Assembly (NCBI GenBank): GCA_028274465.1
Contig: CM051456.1
Location: forward strand, 8,247,545 to 8,311,544
Origin: Plantago ovata
Lineage: Eukaryota > Streptophyta > Magnoliopsida > Lamiales > Plantaginaceae
DNA: 64,000 bases
Reading direction: 5' to 3'
How positions within the stretch are numbered: position 1 is the first letter of the stretch; each line of letters opens with the position of its first letter. The notes beneath the pieces are model-generated. The model ran no database searches, was not told the origin of the DNA, and worked only from the letters and a program-made list of their open reading frames with translations. Positions 1-11,900 of the stretch are shown in pieces. The position numbers were made by a program, and so were the translations under genes.

Positions 1-2192
1 CATATTTTTAGTAAATAAAAAAGTGGAGAGAATCATGGAAAAAGATCTCATTGAAAGTCTATATTTAGTATAAAGGACCGAGAATTAAAGATGGAAACTA
101 GGAGAATGAGTCATTAGTTGCTAATCATGGTTTGTTTAATGGGTTAGTTAGTTTAATTAATGATGACAAGTGGACCAATAAGATGAGTGGGGTATATTGT
201 GGGTTATTTTATGGGGTAGACGATCCGCCCCGCTCCCAAAAGGCTTCACCAAATATGCGAATTATTTTACATGCTTGTATGTAGAGATTTTTTACTATCT
301 CGTGAAAGATACAATAGTCCATAATCATAATGCAGATGTGGCAATACGTGGCTTAGTATAAAACATTAGTGATGGCATCAAGGAATACAGCAAGTCATAT
401 CATGACAATTACATACATTATAATAATTTAATATATATACATTATGCAAATCAAAATACAATTAGTGTATATAGTTGAGCAGTCTCAATCTTCTAGCTAG
501 AGAAATGAATTAATTAAAGTGATGTATGATATATACTACTATCAAATTAGCCATCAAATTAGTATATCCAGAAAAATGCATGTATATTTTCATCAATATC
601 AGAATCATATTAATAATATTGCATGTTGGTGTCGTTAGACTTGGAACCACATGCAGTTTATTTGGTGAGTTTGGTCACTTGACTCACTTTATAATCAACT
701 CCTAGCTAAGTAGCTAGCTAGCGTAAGTTAAGACCACCTTCTTCAACTTCATATTTTGACTAAACTGATATGATGCTTTAGAAATCATTTTGACAAACAA
801 ATAATAAATTAAATTCATCAGCTGGATTAAAGTTTTGTTGTTAGGACTTAGGTAGCTTTTAGGTTACTAACGTTCCCCTATATTTGAAAACACGATTAAT
901 GTTAAACTATTAATTTCAAGATTAGTTGGAAACTTGGAATGTGTTACAATCCCCTCGTTACGTTTTTTCCAGTTGTATTAATAAAAATGAAAAGATTAGT
1001 TTAAAATAATTGATTTCTCCTATGTTATTTGATTTGTAATGTTTATATATTTCCAACATAATCGCTACTTTTCTCCACAGTTTTAACATTGGAGTAATGT
1101 TGCGGAACTCTTGATTTTTCCAACAAAAATAAGTGAGAGGGGCTCGGTGTGTTGTAAGAGAGAAAACAAACACACTAAGCACGCACTCTATCGAGTGGCA
1201 CATAAAACCTTCACCAAAAACTTATGAAGTTTGGTGCGAAAGCGTAGGCAGTTAATGGATAAATTACAAAACATAAATCTTGTAGAAACACTAAAAGACT
1301 ATAAACTCTGCCATCGTACATAGTTAATATGTTGCCAATTTATAACGCGCGCGCACACACACACACATATATATATATAAATGGTAAAACATAAGTACGT
1401 AAAAGACACAAATGCAACTCATCAAATCTTCAGGAATAACATTAATAATTATTCCTAATATGCCTCAATGGGCAAAAGATCTTTGAGTAGCAAATCTAAA
1501 AAAAGTCACCAAACACACTTTGGAACTTCCAGTGCGCAATGCACAAACTCAACTAAGTTACGACAAGGATAAACCTTGTGAGATCCACCTCGTAAAAGGA
1601 GACCACCTATCACATATCTCAAAGAGATTGGTGCATGCAATGAGGATGGGCAGATTTAATCACTTAGTAAACAACATACAAGTATCAAATAATTAATTGT
1701 ATGGACTCAACTGTGATAGTGCAAGTGTTTCTAATTTTTACTTATGTAATCGTGAAAGTAAATTGTTGATTTTGTTTATGTCTGTGTGTGTCAAGTCCAC
1801 CTATAAACTGGAGATAACTTCTTTCTGGTCCATAACAAAGGTTTACGATTTCACATATATTTGTAGTATTTGTAGTAGTGTTTTTCTTTTCCCCATTTTT
1901 CGTGGGAATGTATTTTCTTGGTAAAAAAATTGCTTCACCATTTCTCTTAGCTGTCGGTTGGCTATGGTCAAGATTAGGATAGATTCAATATATGCACATA
2001 ATATGATGTTTAATTAGGTGCCAAACTTCAACTCCCAAATTTAATTGTGATTGTTACTCTTTTTTTTTTTTTCTTCTTCATTCTTTTTTTTTTTATATTA
2101 GTTAATATAACACATTTAATTTTCAGGAGTTGTGTCTCATAAGGTAGTATTTTTCAAATTATTAGGACTTGACATTTAATTGTGATTGCTAT
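1..2192. other. gene-free AT-rich stretch
   Basis: I see no gene here. Open frames are short and of low complexity on both strands. The only distinct structure is a compound microsatellite at about 1347-1380, where a CG run passes into CA and then TA repeats. Poly-T tracts occur near 2060-2095. Confidence 0.6.
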
Positions 2193-2194
2193 TA

Positions 2195-2451
2195 CTCCCT
2201 CCGTTCTCTCAGAAGCTCTCTGGTTTGACTTTTTTCGATCAACGGCTTACAACTTTAATTTTTGATTACTCTTAAACTGTAATAATAAAGTATTTAATGA
2301 AATTATATTATGAAAATATAGAACCTAAATTTTCATGATATAATTTCGTTATATACTTTATCATTATAGTTTAAGAGTAATTGAGAGTCAAAGTTGAAAG
2401 TTGCTGACCGAAAAAAGTCAAACCAGAAAGCTTCTGAGAGAACGGAAGGAG
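2195..2451. mobile_element. Stowaway-like MITE
   Basis: The ends are long inverted repeats starting CTCCCTCCGTTCTCTCAGAA on the left and ending with its near-complement on the right; about 45 bases pair with few mismatches. TA dinucleotides at 2193-2194 and 2452-2453 fit the TA target duplication of Tc1/mariner MITEs. The interior is AT-rich and also largely self-complementary, with no coding capacity. Confidence 0.85.
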
Positions 2452-2453
2452 TA

Positions 2454-3549
2454 TATTTTCATTAGTTTATACTACACCATCGTTGTATTTTACATTGTGA
2501 ACACATAAAAAATTCGATGCAAAAAGTATTGTACAATTAAATTATAAATATTCACTACAATGTTATGTATCAGAGAAAAAATCCATAAAAAGTCTACGTT
2601 TTACACTAGTTGTCTACTCCAGAGTCCAATCAGATTTGAGTATGCAGTGGTGCGATTTGAATATGTAACTAAAGGTGCAATGTCTTTTTTTTTAATATAA
2701 AGGTGTATTTGGATGTAATTTGTCCCAGTGAACGTTATTCCTTGGGCTGGATTGGTGCCTAGCTTTAGCCTGACAATTTGTCACCAATCCATTACTTGGT
2801 CGGGGTTTGTATAGACCCGACACAAAAATCCAAATAATTTGAATTTTTTTTTTTTTTTGGAATCGAACACCGAGCCGATCCCGTTCGGTCCGATCCAATC
2901 CAAAATAAAATGGATCGTCCAACACATATCCATCAAATCCAATGGCAAACTGATCCGATCCGATTCGAATCATTATGGACTAATTGCTAGGTAGGCAGGC
3001 CGGCTCAGGATATTCTAACCCGACCAAGCCCACATTAGACGAGGCCAGTATCATCAGCTCTAAATTACGTTATTATTACTATTAATCTAATTTACCAAGT
3101 ATCATCAGCTCTATATACCAAGTATTCCTTGGGTTGAGGTCAAATTACGTTATTATCACTAATTTATTATTAATCTTATTTACCAAGTTCTATCTAATGA
3201 TCTAATCATGATCCAAACTCCCAGGCTTATATTCCTTAATAATGAAAAAAAAAAAGTAATTTTTCAAGCAACATATTTCAATTTTCAAACCCAAACTCAA
3301 GCATCCTTCGACCCGCTTGTATGAATACACCAAACTTCCACGCATCATCAATTGATAATCAACAACACCACAAAGCAACATCACAAATTAACAAGCATCA
3401 AGTTTCAAGTATCGTGTCCACATCCCAAAATTCAAGCATCATCTGACTCCCGCAACACTTATAGCATGTAAGATATGACTATGTGAGAAGTAATGCTTGA
3501 TAAAAATTAAAATTTAATCTTAATTTGACTGAATATAAGATATGTTATA
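2454..3549. other. intergenic, contains first copy of a 40-bp direct repeat
   Basis: There is no gene. Bases 2870-2975 carry repeated GATCC/CCGATC-type motifs of unclear origin. Bases 3010-3049 are repeated exactly at 3808-3847, next to the first exon of the PDCD2-like gene. A shorter internal repeat built on 'tatcatcagctct' occurs near 3049 and 3101. Confidence 0.6.
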
Positions 3550-3551
3550 TA

Positions 3552-3802
3552 CTCCCTCCGTCCCAGAACAGTTGCACCATTTTGCCATTTTGGGCGTCCC
3601 GTTAGAGTTGCACCATTTCATTTCTTTGCCATTTTGGGACATGTATATAATAATTTTATATTCCACCAATACATTTGAGAGGCCATAAATCACCAATAAA
3701 GTAAAAGTAACCTCCACTATCAATATAACTCAATATTTAACTCTCATCCTTATTTTTTGTGCCCAAAATTAAATGGTGTAACTGCTCTTGGGACGGAGAG
3801 GG
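3552..3802. mobile_element. Stowaway-like MITE
   Basis: The left end starts CTCCCTCCGTCCCAGAACAG and pairs with the right end (TGCTCTTGGGACGGAGAGGG). TA flanks lie at 3550-3551 and 3803-3804. The second copy of the 40-bp direct repeat starts a few bases beyond the right end, so this MITE sits inside the repeated promoter-proximal segment. No coding capacity. Confidence 0.85.
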
Positions 3803-3807
3803 TATAT

Positions 3808-3847
3808 ATATTCTAACCCGACCAAGCCCACATTAGACGAGGCCAGT
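3808..3847 (+). repeat. 40-bp direct repeat, copy 2 (copy 1 at 3010-3049)
   Basis: The 40 bases are identical at 3010-3049 and 3808-3847. The copy here touches the probable first exon of the PDCD2-like gene. The 758 bases between them include a whole MITE. This looks like a local duplication or the footprint of a larger insertion. Confidence 0.85.
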
Positions 3848-4862
3848 TCCAGTCACTAGCTGGGCCAAACCAGGATACTTGAAACTAGGCCCAGCTGATA
3901 AGCCTGCCAATTCTTTTGTGCCCAAATTCTGTTTCTGCTTACCGCCACCGCAGTCTACCTCTACCATATGCAGAATATACAGTAACCTCTTCTTCGTCTC
4001 CGGCAATAAGCGGGTTTTCCTTCGAGCTGTGGGCTTCAAATTCGTGAATTGTTGCATCTGAATTCTCAGTAAGTTATTTAATTCCTTTTTATATCATCTG
4101 TTTCTTCAATCAATTATGCTGTGTCTTGTACTGTAGTTTTAACATTTCCATAGAATCAAATTTAATTGCTTACTGTTACTTATACTAGATACGTACCGAC
4201 TACCGTGTAGATACGGAAGAGAACTTCCTAACTTGATGTCAAGTTGCATTCATTGATTGCAGATATATATATGTATAGGGAATATCTGTGTGTTTTAGGG
4301 ATTTGTACTTCAATTATGCCGTACAGTAGCTTCTACACTTGCTACATAGCTAACTTATTGTCGAGAAGATCATGTGATTAAGTGTCTATTGCTTGCTTAG
4401 GTTCCTTCCTTATTGTTGTATCTTGTATGGAGCTAATTCACCGCTTTATTGGGGTTGTTTTCACTTTTCTGGAGCTATTAGCCTATTAGTGTTCCGAATT
4501 CGAAAGGTTTCAGGCTAGTTTGTTCATGAGCTACTTCTGTGAGTGCCTTAGGCACCCTAATTGGCCTTAAAAACATTTCTGAACTGATAAATTGTTTCAT
4601 TTGTAATCTATCTTTCAGTTTCAGCCATATCTTATGTACACGGCCACTTGTTTCTTATCTAAAGTATGTTAAATACGGGGTGAAGCTTAAGTATATGTGA
4701 ATCTGCTGTGTTGTTTCAAGTCCATTAGTGATATGGAATGACTACTTCTGTTGGTGTCAATTTTATTTTGTAGGAGTACATTATGTTTCTGCTTGTATCT
4801 CAAATAACCTTGGGTTAACGAATGTTTCATTATCAGCAGACCTTTACCAGATCAACCAAAAA

Positions 4863-7274
4863 ATGGGTGATGTAATATTAGGCATGCCAGGGCGGTGGGC
4901 TGCAAGTAATTACGAAGTTGCTGATCATTATACCACCAAAATCGGGGGAGTTCCTGTATGAAATTGAATGTTTGATGCATTACAATTTTCTCTCTTGGAA
5001 TATGCCACACACCTTACATCTCAAGTTACCATATTTTCTAACAGGATTGGTGTTTTCCCGTTCGCAATATGAAACAACATCTGCTTAAATGCAATGGATG
5101 TGGAAGCAATCTTAGTCTCATTGCTCAGGTCTGAATCGAAGTATCTTTTATGTTACGTGTTGAGTTGGATATGTTTAAATTTCTTACTTAAATGGAAAAT
5201 CCTGTGTGCAAGGGGGGGGGGGGGGTTGTGAGGGTATTGTATGACATCGTATCCTTGCATTCTCAGAATGCCAATCTCTAGGCCTCAAACCCATTATGAA
5301 AAGGGCAGTAGCTGAGAAACTTACAGTTTCATGAAGGTTCATCCTCTACTTATGGAATACTTACCTGTCTTTCATATTTCAGGTTTATGCTCCAATTGCA
5401 GGTAAAATTTTGGCAATAGATGAGCGTGTCATCTATGTTTTCAGTTGTATCACCCCTACATGTGATAGCATCATGTAAGGTCTGCTAAATCAGATGTGTT
5501 ATGATTCTGTTTGTAGTCGAGGAGATGTCATTGTTCAAAAAATTTACATTGGGCCTAAGCACTAACTTTTATTTACTCCTACTTTTGCAGTTGGCGAGCT
5601 GTCCGAGTTCAGAAGATTCCCCTTGTTGCGGAGTCAGATCCTGTCCCAAATAACAAGCGGCAGGACAATATGTGGTCGTTTGATGATGATGAAAGTGATA
5701 ATGATGGAAGTGATGATGACATAGATCTGGAGGAGTTGAGCAAGGCTCTTTCTGAAGCTGCAAACGCATTGTCTGCTGGGAAAGAGCAAAATAGTAGAAA
5801 GCCAATACTCAAAAATCAGCCAACTAACTCATATGGCAGTAAAGAACAAGGTAAGCTTTTATTTAAGATTGGAGCTGAATAATAACTATAAGTCAAGTTT
5901 GCCCACAAGTCCTTCGAGAGGAGGATACAAAAAGAGGCAAAGGAAAATGGTCAAAGAATCAATCAAATAACAATTCAGATTAATCGACTAAATTGCCGCT
6001 CTATAGCGCCTACCCAAAGGAAAGAAAGAAAAAGTTCCAAATTTTAATCCAATTCTACATCAAGTGGAATCCACCTTTACAATAAAGACACCTACCATTC
6101 GAGGCTGGCGTCTGTTTGGGAGTTTGAACCAACTTCTTTTCATAAATTTATAGAAGGAAAGAAAAAGAGAACAACTCATGGAATTGGTACTGTTTTACAG
6201 TATCTTTTTTCATTAATGTAGGAGTTATGATTATACAATTTTTGAAACTTTACTATATTGGTTCTCAGTGATGCCTTGCTTTTATATATACTCCGAGGGG
6301 GAGAAGCTGCCGAAGAATGATGCTTCTAAAAGTTCAAAGGATCATTCATTATTAACCAAAGAATATGAGAAAATAGCTGAAGATGATTCAGATGGGGAAA
6401 AGTATGAAATGGAGAGTTATGAATATGATAGAGCAAGGGATGCTGATAGGACCTACCTCAAGTTTAAAAAACGATTGGATGCTTATCCAGAGCAGTGCTT
6501 CAGGTTAAATCCCTCTGTACAAGCTTGTATCTTTGTAATTTAACTCATTGCACACTTGGCCGTTTGATTTGTTGCATTACCATAATTTGCATTTTATTGT
6601 CTTTGATCTGTTAGAATGTTGCTCGTGTTTTCACTTTTATCTGATTGAAGTTAACCTTTGACTGTGCAAGACTGTTCTTGATAGTTCTATCTTCTTGTAC
6701 CCAGATACTCGTATGGTGGAACACCTCTACTGTCTTCTGGTGATGCTGGAGATCCTGGAAGCTGTTGTCTCTGTGGTGAGCCAAGGCATTACGAGATGCA
6801 GCTGATGCCCCCACTGATATATTTTTTGCAGGAAGCCGCTGATGAACAACAGAGGATATCACTGGAGAAATTTGATTGGATGACATTGTTAATCTACACT
6901 TGTTCCCAGGTAATGCTAATTCGTGTATACTGGATTTGTGTGCGAGAAATGGTGCGTTCAGTGCTATATATACAACATGAATGCAACCTTTTGTTGGTCA
7001 TATAATGCTAAAACATAGCACTGCTTAAAATTTACACAAACACGGGTCATTTCCTAAATTATTCATTCAGTAACCCCTGGGCCTGTTTAGAGGGTTTGTT
7101 TATCAAATGTGGTTTGTGATACATTCATGATTCATGAAACTTAACATTTTTAACATTCTTGATGTTTCTTAGAGCTGTGCGGTCCAAACACAGTCACATG
7201 AAGGCTGGATTGTAGCTGAGGAAGCCGTCATCCTTCAAAATGAGGGAGAAGCATCCTTCAAGAGGAAGGAGTAG
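4863..7274 (+). CDS. PDCD2-like protein (PDCD2 C-terminal domain)
   Basis: The gene has seven coding exons: 4863-4955, 5045-5128, 5383-5474, 5591-5850, 6269-6503, 6705-6909 and 7173-7274. All have GT-AG borders and matching phases and give 356 residues. The N-terminal half has cysteine-rich clusters (KCNGCG, then a CITPTC segment) of the kind that bind zinc in this family. An acidic Asp/Ser/Glu-rich linker follows. The C-terminal PDCD2_C domain includes [43 protein letters not shown] and an end near GWIVAEEAV. Known relatives (yeast Tsr4, animal PDCD2/PDCD2L) are chaperones for ribosomal protein uS5 in 40S assembly; the same job here is inference. A 5' non-coding exon probably ends at 4068, with acceptors possible at 4773 or 4840. 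The gene lies upstream of ABCF on the same strand, as in Arabidopsis. Confidence 0.9.
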
Positions 7275-7384
7275 CATTTTACCAGAGTTCGAGTGTAGAG
7301 CCTTGTAATATTCTTTTTTCAGTAGTTCTGGTGTTTTTGAGGTTTACAGCAACATGAATGTGTCTATTCTACAATACATACCAA

Positions 7385-7441
7385 CCCCCCCCCCCCCCCC
7401 CCCCCCACACCACCACCACACACACACACACACACACACAG
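7385..7441 (+). repeat. poly-C tract followed by CA/CAC microsatellite
   Basis: An uninterrupted run of 22 C (7385-7406) passes into CAC and then CA repeats up to about 7440. It lies about 110 bases beyond the stop codon of the PDCD2-like gene, probably just outside or at the end of its transcript. Confidence 0.9.
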
Positions 7442-7779
7442 AGTCAATTATGTAGATGTTTCCTTATTCGTCATCATTCTTTTATGCAGACAGATGAAAG
7501 AGTATCTATCTATATATTATATAATCCTTCTGGAGATGATAATATCATCAATTTGAAAGTGCTTACTGGTTTGCTTTGAATGTTTGAAAGACCTTTCCTT
7601 TTCTTATTTTCCGTATGGTTTTTGTCCTTGTGACTTATACGTGGTTGATGGTCCATCTCAAATTTATGATTCCAGTGGCACAAAATGACAGGATGAAATC
7701 ATTTACTGAGTTTGTGAAATTGAGCCTTCACCACAGAACCAACTGTGGGCTCTCAGCCTCTCCCGGTGACTTTATCCCC

Positions 7780-8213
7780 AAATCTATTTCTCCTGTCCAC
7801 AAAATTTTTAGAAGTGGCAAATTTTCCTTATAATTTTCACCTTAATTATATTATTAGTCTAATAAAAAGAAAATAATAATAATGTCTTTCTGACCAATGG
7901 ATTGTACTTAATGGAGCCAGATTTACAAATTTGTTCAAGAGGTAAAATTCAAAGCTGAATATCAATTTGTTCTAGAGGTGAATTCGTCGGTGGATTTCAT
8001 CACCAAGCTAGCCAAATCTATTTCTCCTGTGTCCTGTCCACGAAAATTTTAGAAGTGGCAAATTCTCCTAATTTTCACCTTAATTATATTATTATTCTAA
8101 TGAAAAGAAAATAATAATAATTACTTTCTGACCAATGGATTGTACTTCATGGAGCCAGATTCACAAATTTGTTCAAGAGGTGAATTCGGCAGCGGATTTC
8201 ATCACGAAGCTAG
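7780..8213 (+). repeat. tandem duplication, about 230-bp unit, two copies
   Basis: Copy 1 (about 7780-8011) and copy 2 (about 8014-8213) share long blocks, including the start 'aaatctatttctcctgt', a shared 'gaccaatggattgtactt' and the end 'ggatttcatcac'. Differences are scattered substitutions and small indels. It lies between the PDCD2-like gene and ABCF. No coding potential is seen. Confidence 0.85.
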
Positions 8214-8660
8214 AAGTGGTAAATTTAGTCTAAATCTACTTTATACCTAAATCATTTAGGCCTGTACTAGTTCTATTAATACCCGACCACCATCTACATA
8301 AGATGGACACTTGAGTTTAGGACCTTTCGTCATGACTTTTTAATTGTTTGCACTTCAAAGAAACTGAGGAAACCACTCAGATAATAAGAATCCCTCTCGA
8401 TCAAGCTATGTAAAGTTCATGTAATATGAAAAATGATTGAAGCGGTTGTCGTAATTAACTTTAATTGGATCTAACCCATGAATTTATGTGGTATGTGTGG
8501 TAACCTGCATTATACACACGTCGGAAAGAACTAAAAGATGGTGCAATGAAAATGTCATGAAAATCCTAAAAAAAATAAAAATAAATCTTCTTCTTGTTAA
8601 TTACACTTATTATTTGTATCTCCCATATTTCATTTTATTAAAAGACATTTGAACCCTTGA
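8214..8660. other. upstream region of the ABCF gene
   Basis: No gene or repeat is recognised. The CT- and CTT-rich stretch that follows (about 8690-8730 and 8820-8845) looks like a plant 5' leader of the ABCF gene; a start site cannot be fixed from sequence. Confidence 0.4.
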
Positions 8661-8917
8661 GAAATATGAAAGGATTTGCGTGGCGGTGCTTCTCCCTTTC
8701 TTTCTTTCTTCTTCTTCTTCTTCTTCATCATCATCCCCCAACTATTTGGGCTGCGAGAGACAGAAAGAAGAGGATAGCGAGAAAAACAGAGAACTCTCTG
8801 CTTCTCAGCTTTTTCTAATTCTATCTATCTCTCTCTCTCACACAGCTCAATATTATTCGTACAGCCACAGCTAACTAGCTAGGAATTAATAAAAATCCAA
8901 TCTGTTGAGACTTAGCA

Positions 8918-11900
8918 ATGGATTTAGCTTCAAAACTCCAATTAGCAGACCTCCGATCAACTTTTCTCCCAAGCAACGCCACACTCCTTCCCCATTCCTT
9001 CTCCTTCCGCCCCTCCTCCTTAACCACCTCACTCCACCTCAAAAACCCACCTCGAATCTCCGCCAAATTACACGCCGTTGCCACTGAAACCTCCGCCCTC
9101 GCCAAAACCCTCGAGGAAGATGAAAACGAAGACATTGAATCCCTTTTCTCCAAAAACACCAACAATTCGGACTCTTCTGACAATACCAACAACACCAGGC
9201 GTGGCAGTAACAAGAACGCCACCGGCGCTTCCAGCATTTCGTCCGGTGTGAGGCTAGAGAATGTCAGCAAGAACTACAAGGGTGTCACTGTCTTGAAGAA
9301 CATTAGCTGGGAGGTGAAGAAAGGTGAGAAAGTAGGCTTAGTAGGTGTAAATGGTGCAGGGAAGACGACCCAGATGAGGATTATAGCTGGTTTGGAGGAG
9401 CCTGATTCTGGGAATGTGATTAAGGTCAAGAGTAATATGAAGATTGCGTTTTTGAGCCAGGAGTTTGAGGTTTTGTCGACCAGGACGGTGAGGGAGGAGT
9501 TTTTGAGTGTGTTTAAGGAGGAGATGGAGGTGCAGGAGAGGCTGGATAAGGTGCAGAAGGCATTGGAGAAGGCTGTGGATGATATGGACCTTATGGGGAG
9601 GTTGTTGGATGAGTTTGATTTGTTGCAGAGGCGAGCGCAAGCGGTGGATTTGGAGCAGGTTGATGTTAAGATTAATAAGTTGTTGCCTGAGCTTGGTTTT
9701 ACGGTGGAGGATGCCGATAGGCTTGTTGCTTCGTTTAGTGGAGGGTGGCAGATGAGGATGTCTCTTGGAAAGATCCTGTTGCAGGTAGTACAAATGGATT
9801 GTGAATTGGTTTTTGATGGTTACATTTACTGTATGTTTTATGCATCGTTTGCTCGAGTTCAATGTTTAGCTTGTTATTGTATAAAGATGTTAACAAAAGC
9901 ATCATAGAAGTATTTAGTAGTTCAAGTTAGACTAAAATGGGTCCAGGTTAAAATCCAGTTTATGATGTAGGGTCCAAATTTAGTTCAACAATAAGTTGGT
10001 TACAGGTTCGAGACTCGAAAACCAGCTCTTAACAAAAATTGTCCTTATGGTGATTGAGTTCTTTTTAATATGTCTTAATGAGTAAGTTGCTTGATGCAAC
10101 TCTTGTAGCCATGTTAGCATTGCAGTAACATTTTAGAGCGTTTTATGGATAAATTTGGATTGGAGTTTCGTTTTTATCCATGTTAGTAACAACACAGTAA
10201 GTTGTATAGATAGTAGTTGCATGCCTATATGTGCAATTCATTTTGTTGAATACGCTCTATGTGCTTGTGAAAGCAAGATGATGTGTGAGATTTTGGACTT
10301 CATGGGAGATGCCTTGGATATAGGTTTTCCAAATTCATGTTTGTTGATCATGTCTGAATTTATTTGCAGGATCCTGATTTGCTGCTTTTGGATGAACCTA
10401 CAAATCACCTTGACCTTGATACAATTGAGTGGCTTGAGGGTTATCTGCAGAAGCAAGATGTACCGATGGTCATCATATCTCACGATAGGGCTTTCCTTGA
10501 TCAGCTGTGTACAAAAATAGTAGAAACTGACATGGGTGTCTCTAGAACTTATGAAGGAAATTACTCCGAGTACATGCTTGCAAAGGCTGCATGGATAGAA
10601 GCTCAGCTTGCTGCATGGGAGAAACAACAAAAGGAGATTGACCATACAAGGGACCTGATAAGCAGGTTAAGTGCTGGAGCAAATTCTGGCCGTGCTTCTA
10701 CAGCTGAGAAGGTCTGTCATCTTTGATTTACGTAGCATCATCTTGAAGCATAGTTTTTATTTACCCTTTCTCTGTTTTGTCTCGTTGGTTCATGAGGGCC
10801 TCTTAATTTTCATGGAGGAAATAAAAGTTTTTTTTCAACTTGCTAATGCTGATTTCTCTTCTCTGGTTATGTGCCATCCTTTCTAATGGAAAGAAAATTG
10901 AGAGAAGATTTCTATCCTGTGCTTGCTTGATGAAAAACTTTCCTGGATGAAACCGCAATCTTTGGATATGCAAACTATTCTCTTACTTTTTACCACTTCT
11001 ATTTTACATTTTTGCTCCCCAATTTTCAGTTTTACTATTTTTCTTTCTTTTACTGGTTCTAATAGAATAATGAGTTAATAATCTGGTGGCTAATTGCAGA
11101 TTTTGAATCTTACAGCTTGTTCAGAAGTATTGGGAAGAAAATACTGTTTGATACAACATGGTTGTGTCCATTAAATTTTAACCTTACATACTTTCTCTTT
11201 TGGCACCAAGTAGTTGTAAGTCGGAAAGACATTATTGATATGGTTTATTATCTGAACATCTGTGATCATGTAACCTGGTCTTTCTAAGTGATACTTTGAC
11301 TTCATAGCCCTTTGTGCTCCTGATCATCTGTTGTCTAATATCAAGATTCGGATCTTGTTTCTATGTTGGGGGTGTTGTGCATAGCAATGTCGGTGTGTAT
11401 AGATGTATGCTTGTTTTTAACTGTTCTTCTTTTCCTAAATTTTTGTGGCAACAGAAGCTGGAAAAACTTCAGGATGAGGAACAAGTTGAGAAACCCTTCA
11501 TCCGGAAGCAAATGAAGATCAGGTTCCCCGGGCGTGGAAGAAGTGGCCGATCTGTTGCAAATTTAAAGAATCTAGAGTTCGGTTATGGGGATAAGGTAAT
11601 TGATTGGTTCTGCTTCCATCTCTCTGGGAATAAAATATTTGTGCTGTGTGATAATTCTTTAGGCCATACTAGTATTTCTTGGCTGCACAATGCTGAGAAA
11701 TTTGCTACATAGTTTAAATGTGAAATTATCCTGAGCATTAAACAAGCCAGACTTTTAATGATCTGTAGTGGTTTCCCCCAAGTAATAAAGAGTTATTCCA
11801 AGTTGGAAGTACTTCCTCATACAGATTTATGTCGTGCACACTTTACCTACTGTAGGCCATCTGGACTTCTCGGGCTACATGATGTAGCACAAATGAAAAA

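Noticed and set aside
8875..9862. Minus-strand open frames of 131 and 174 codons
   Set aside because: They are antisense shadows of ABCF exon 1, whose plus-strand product has clear ABC motifs.
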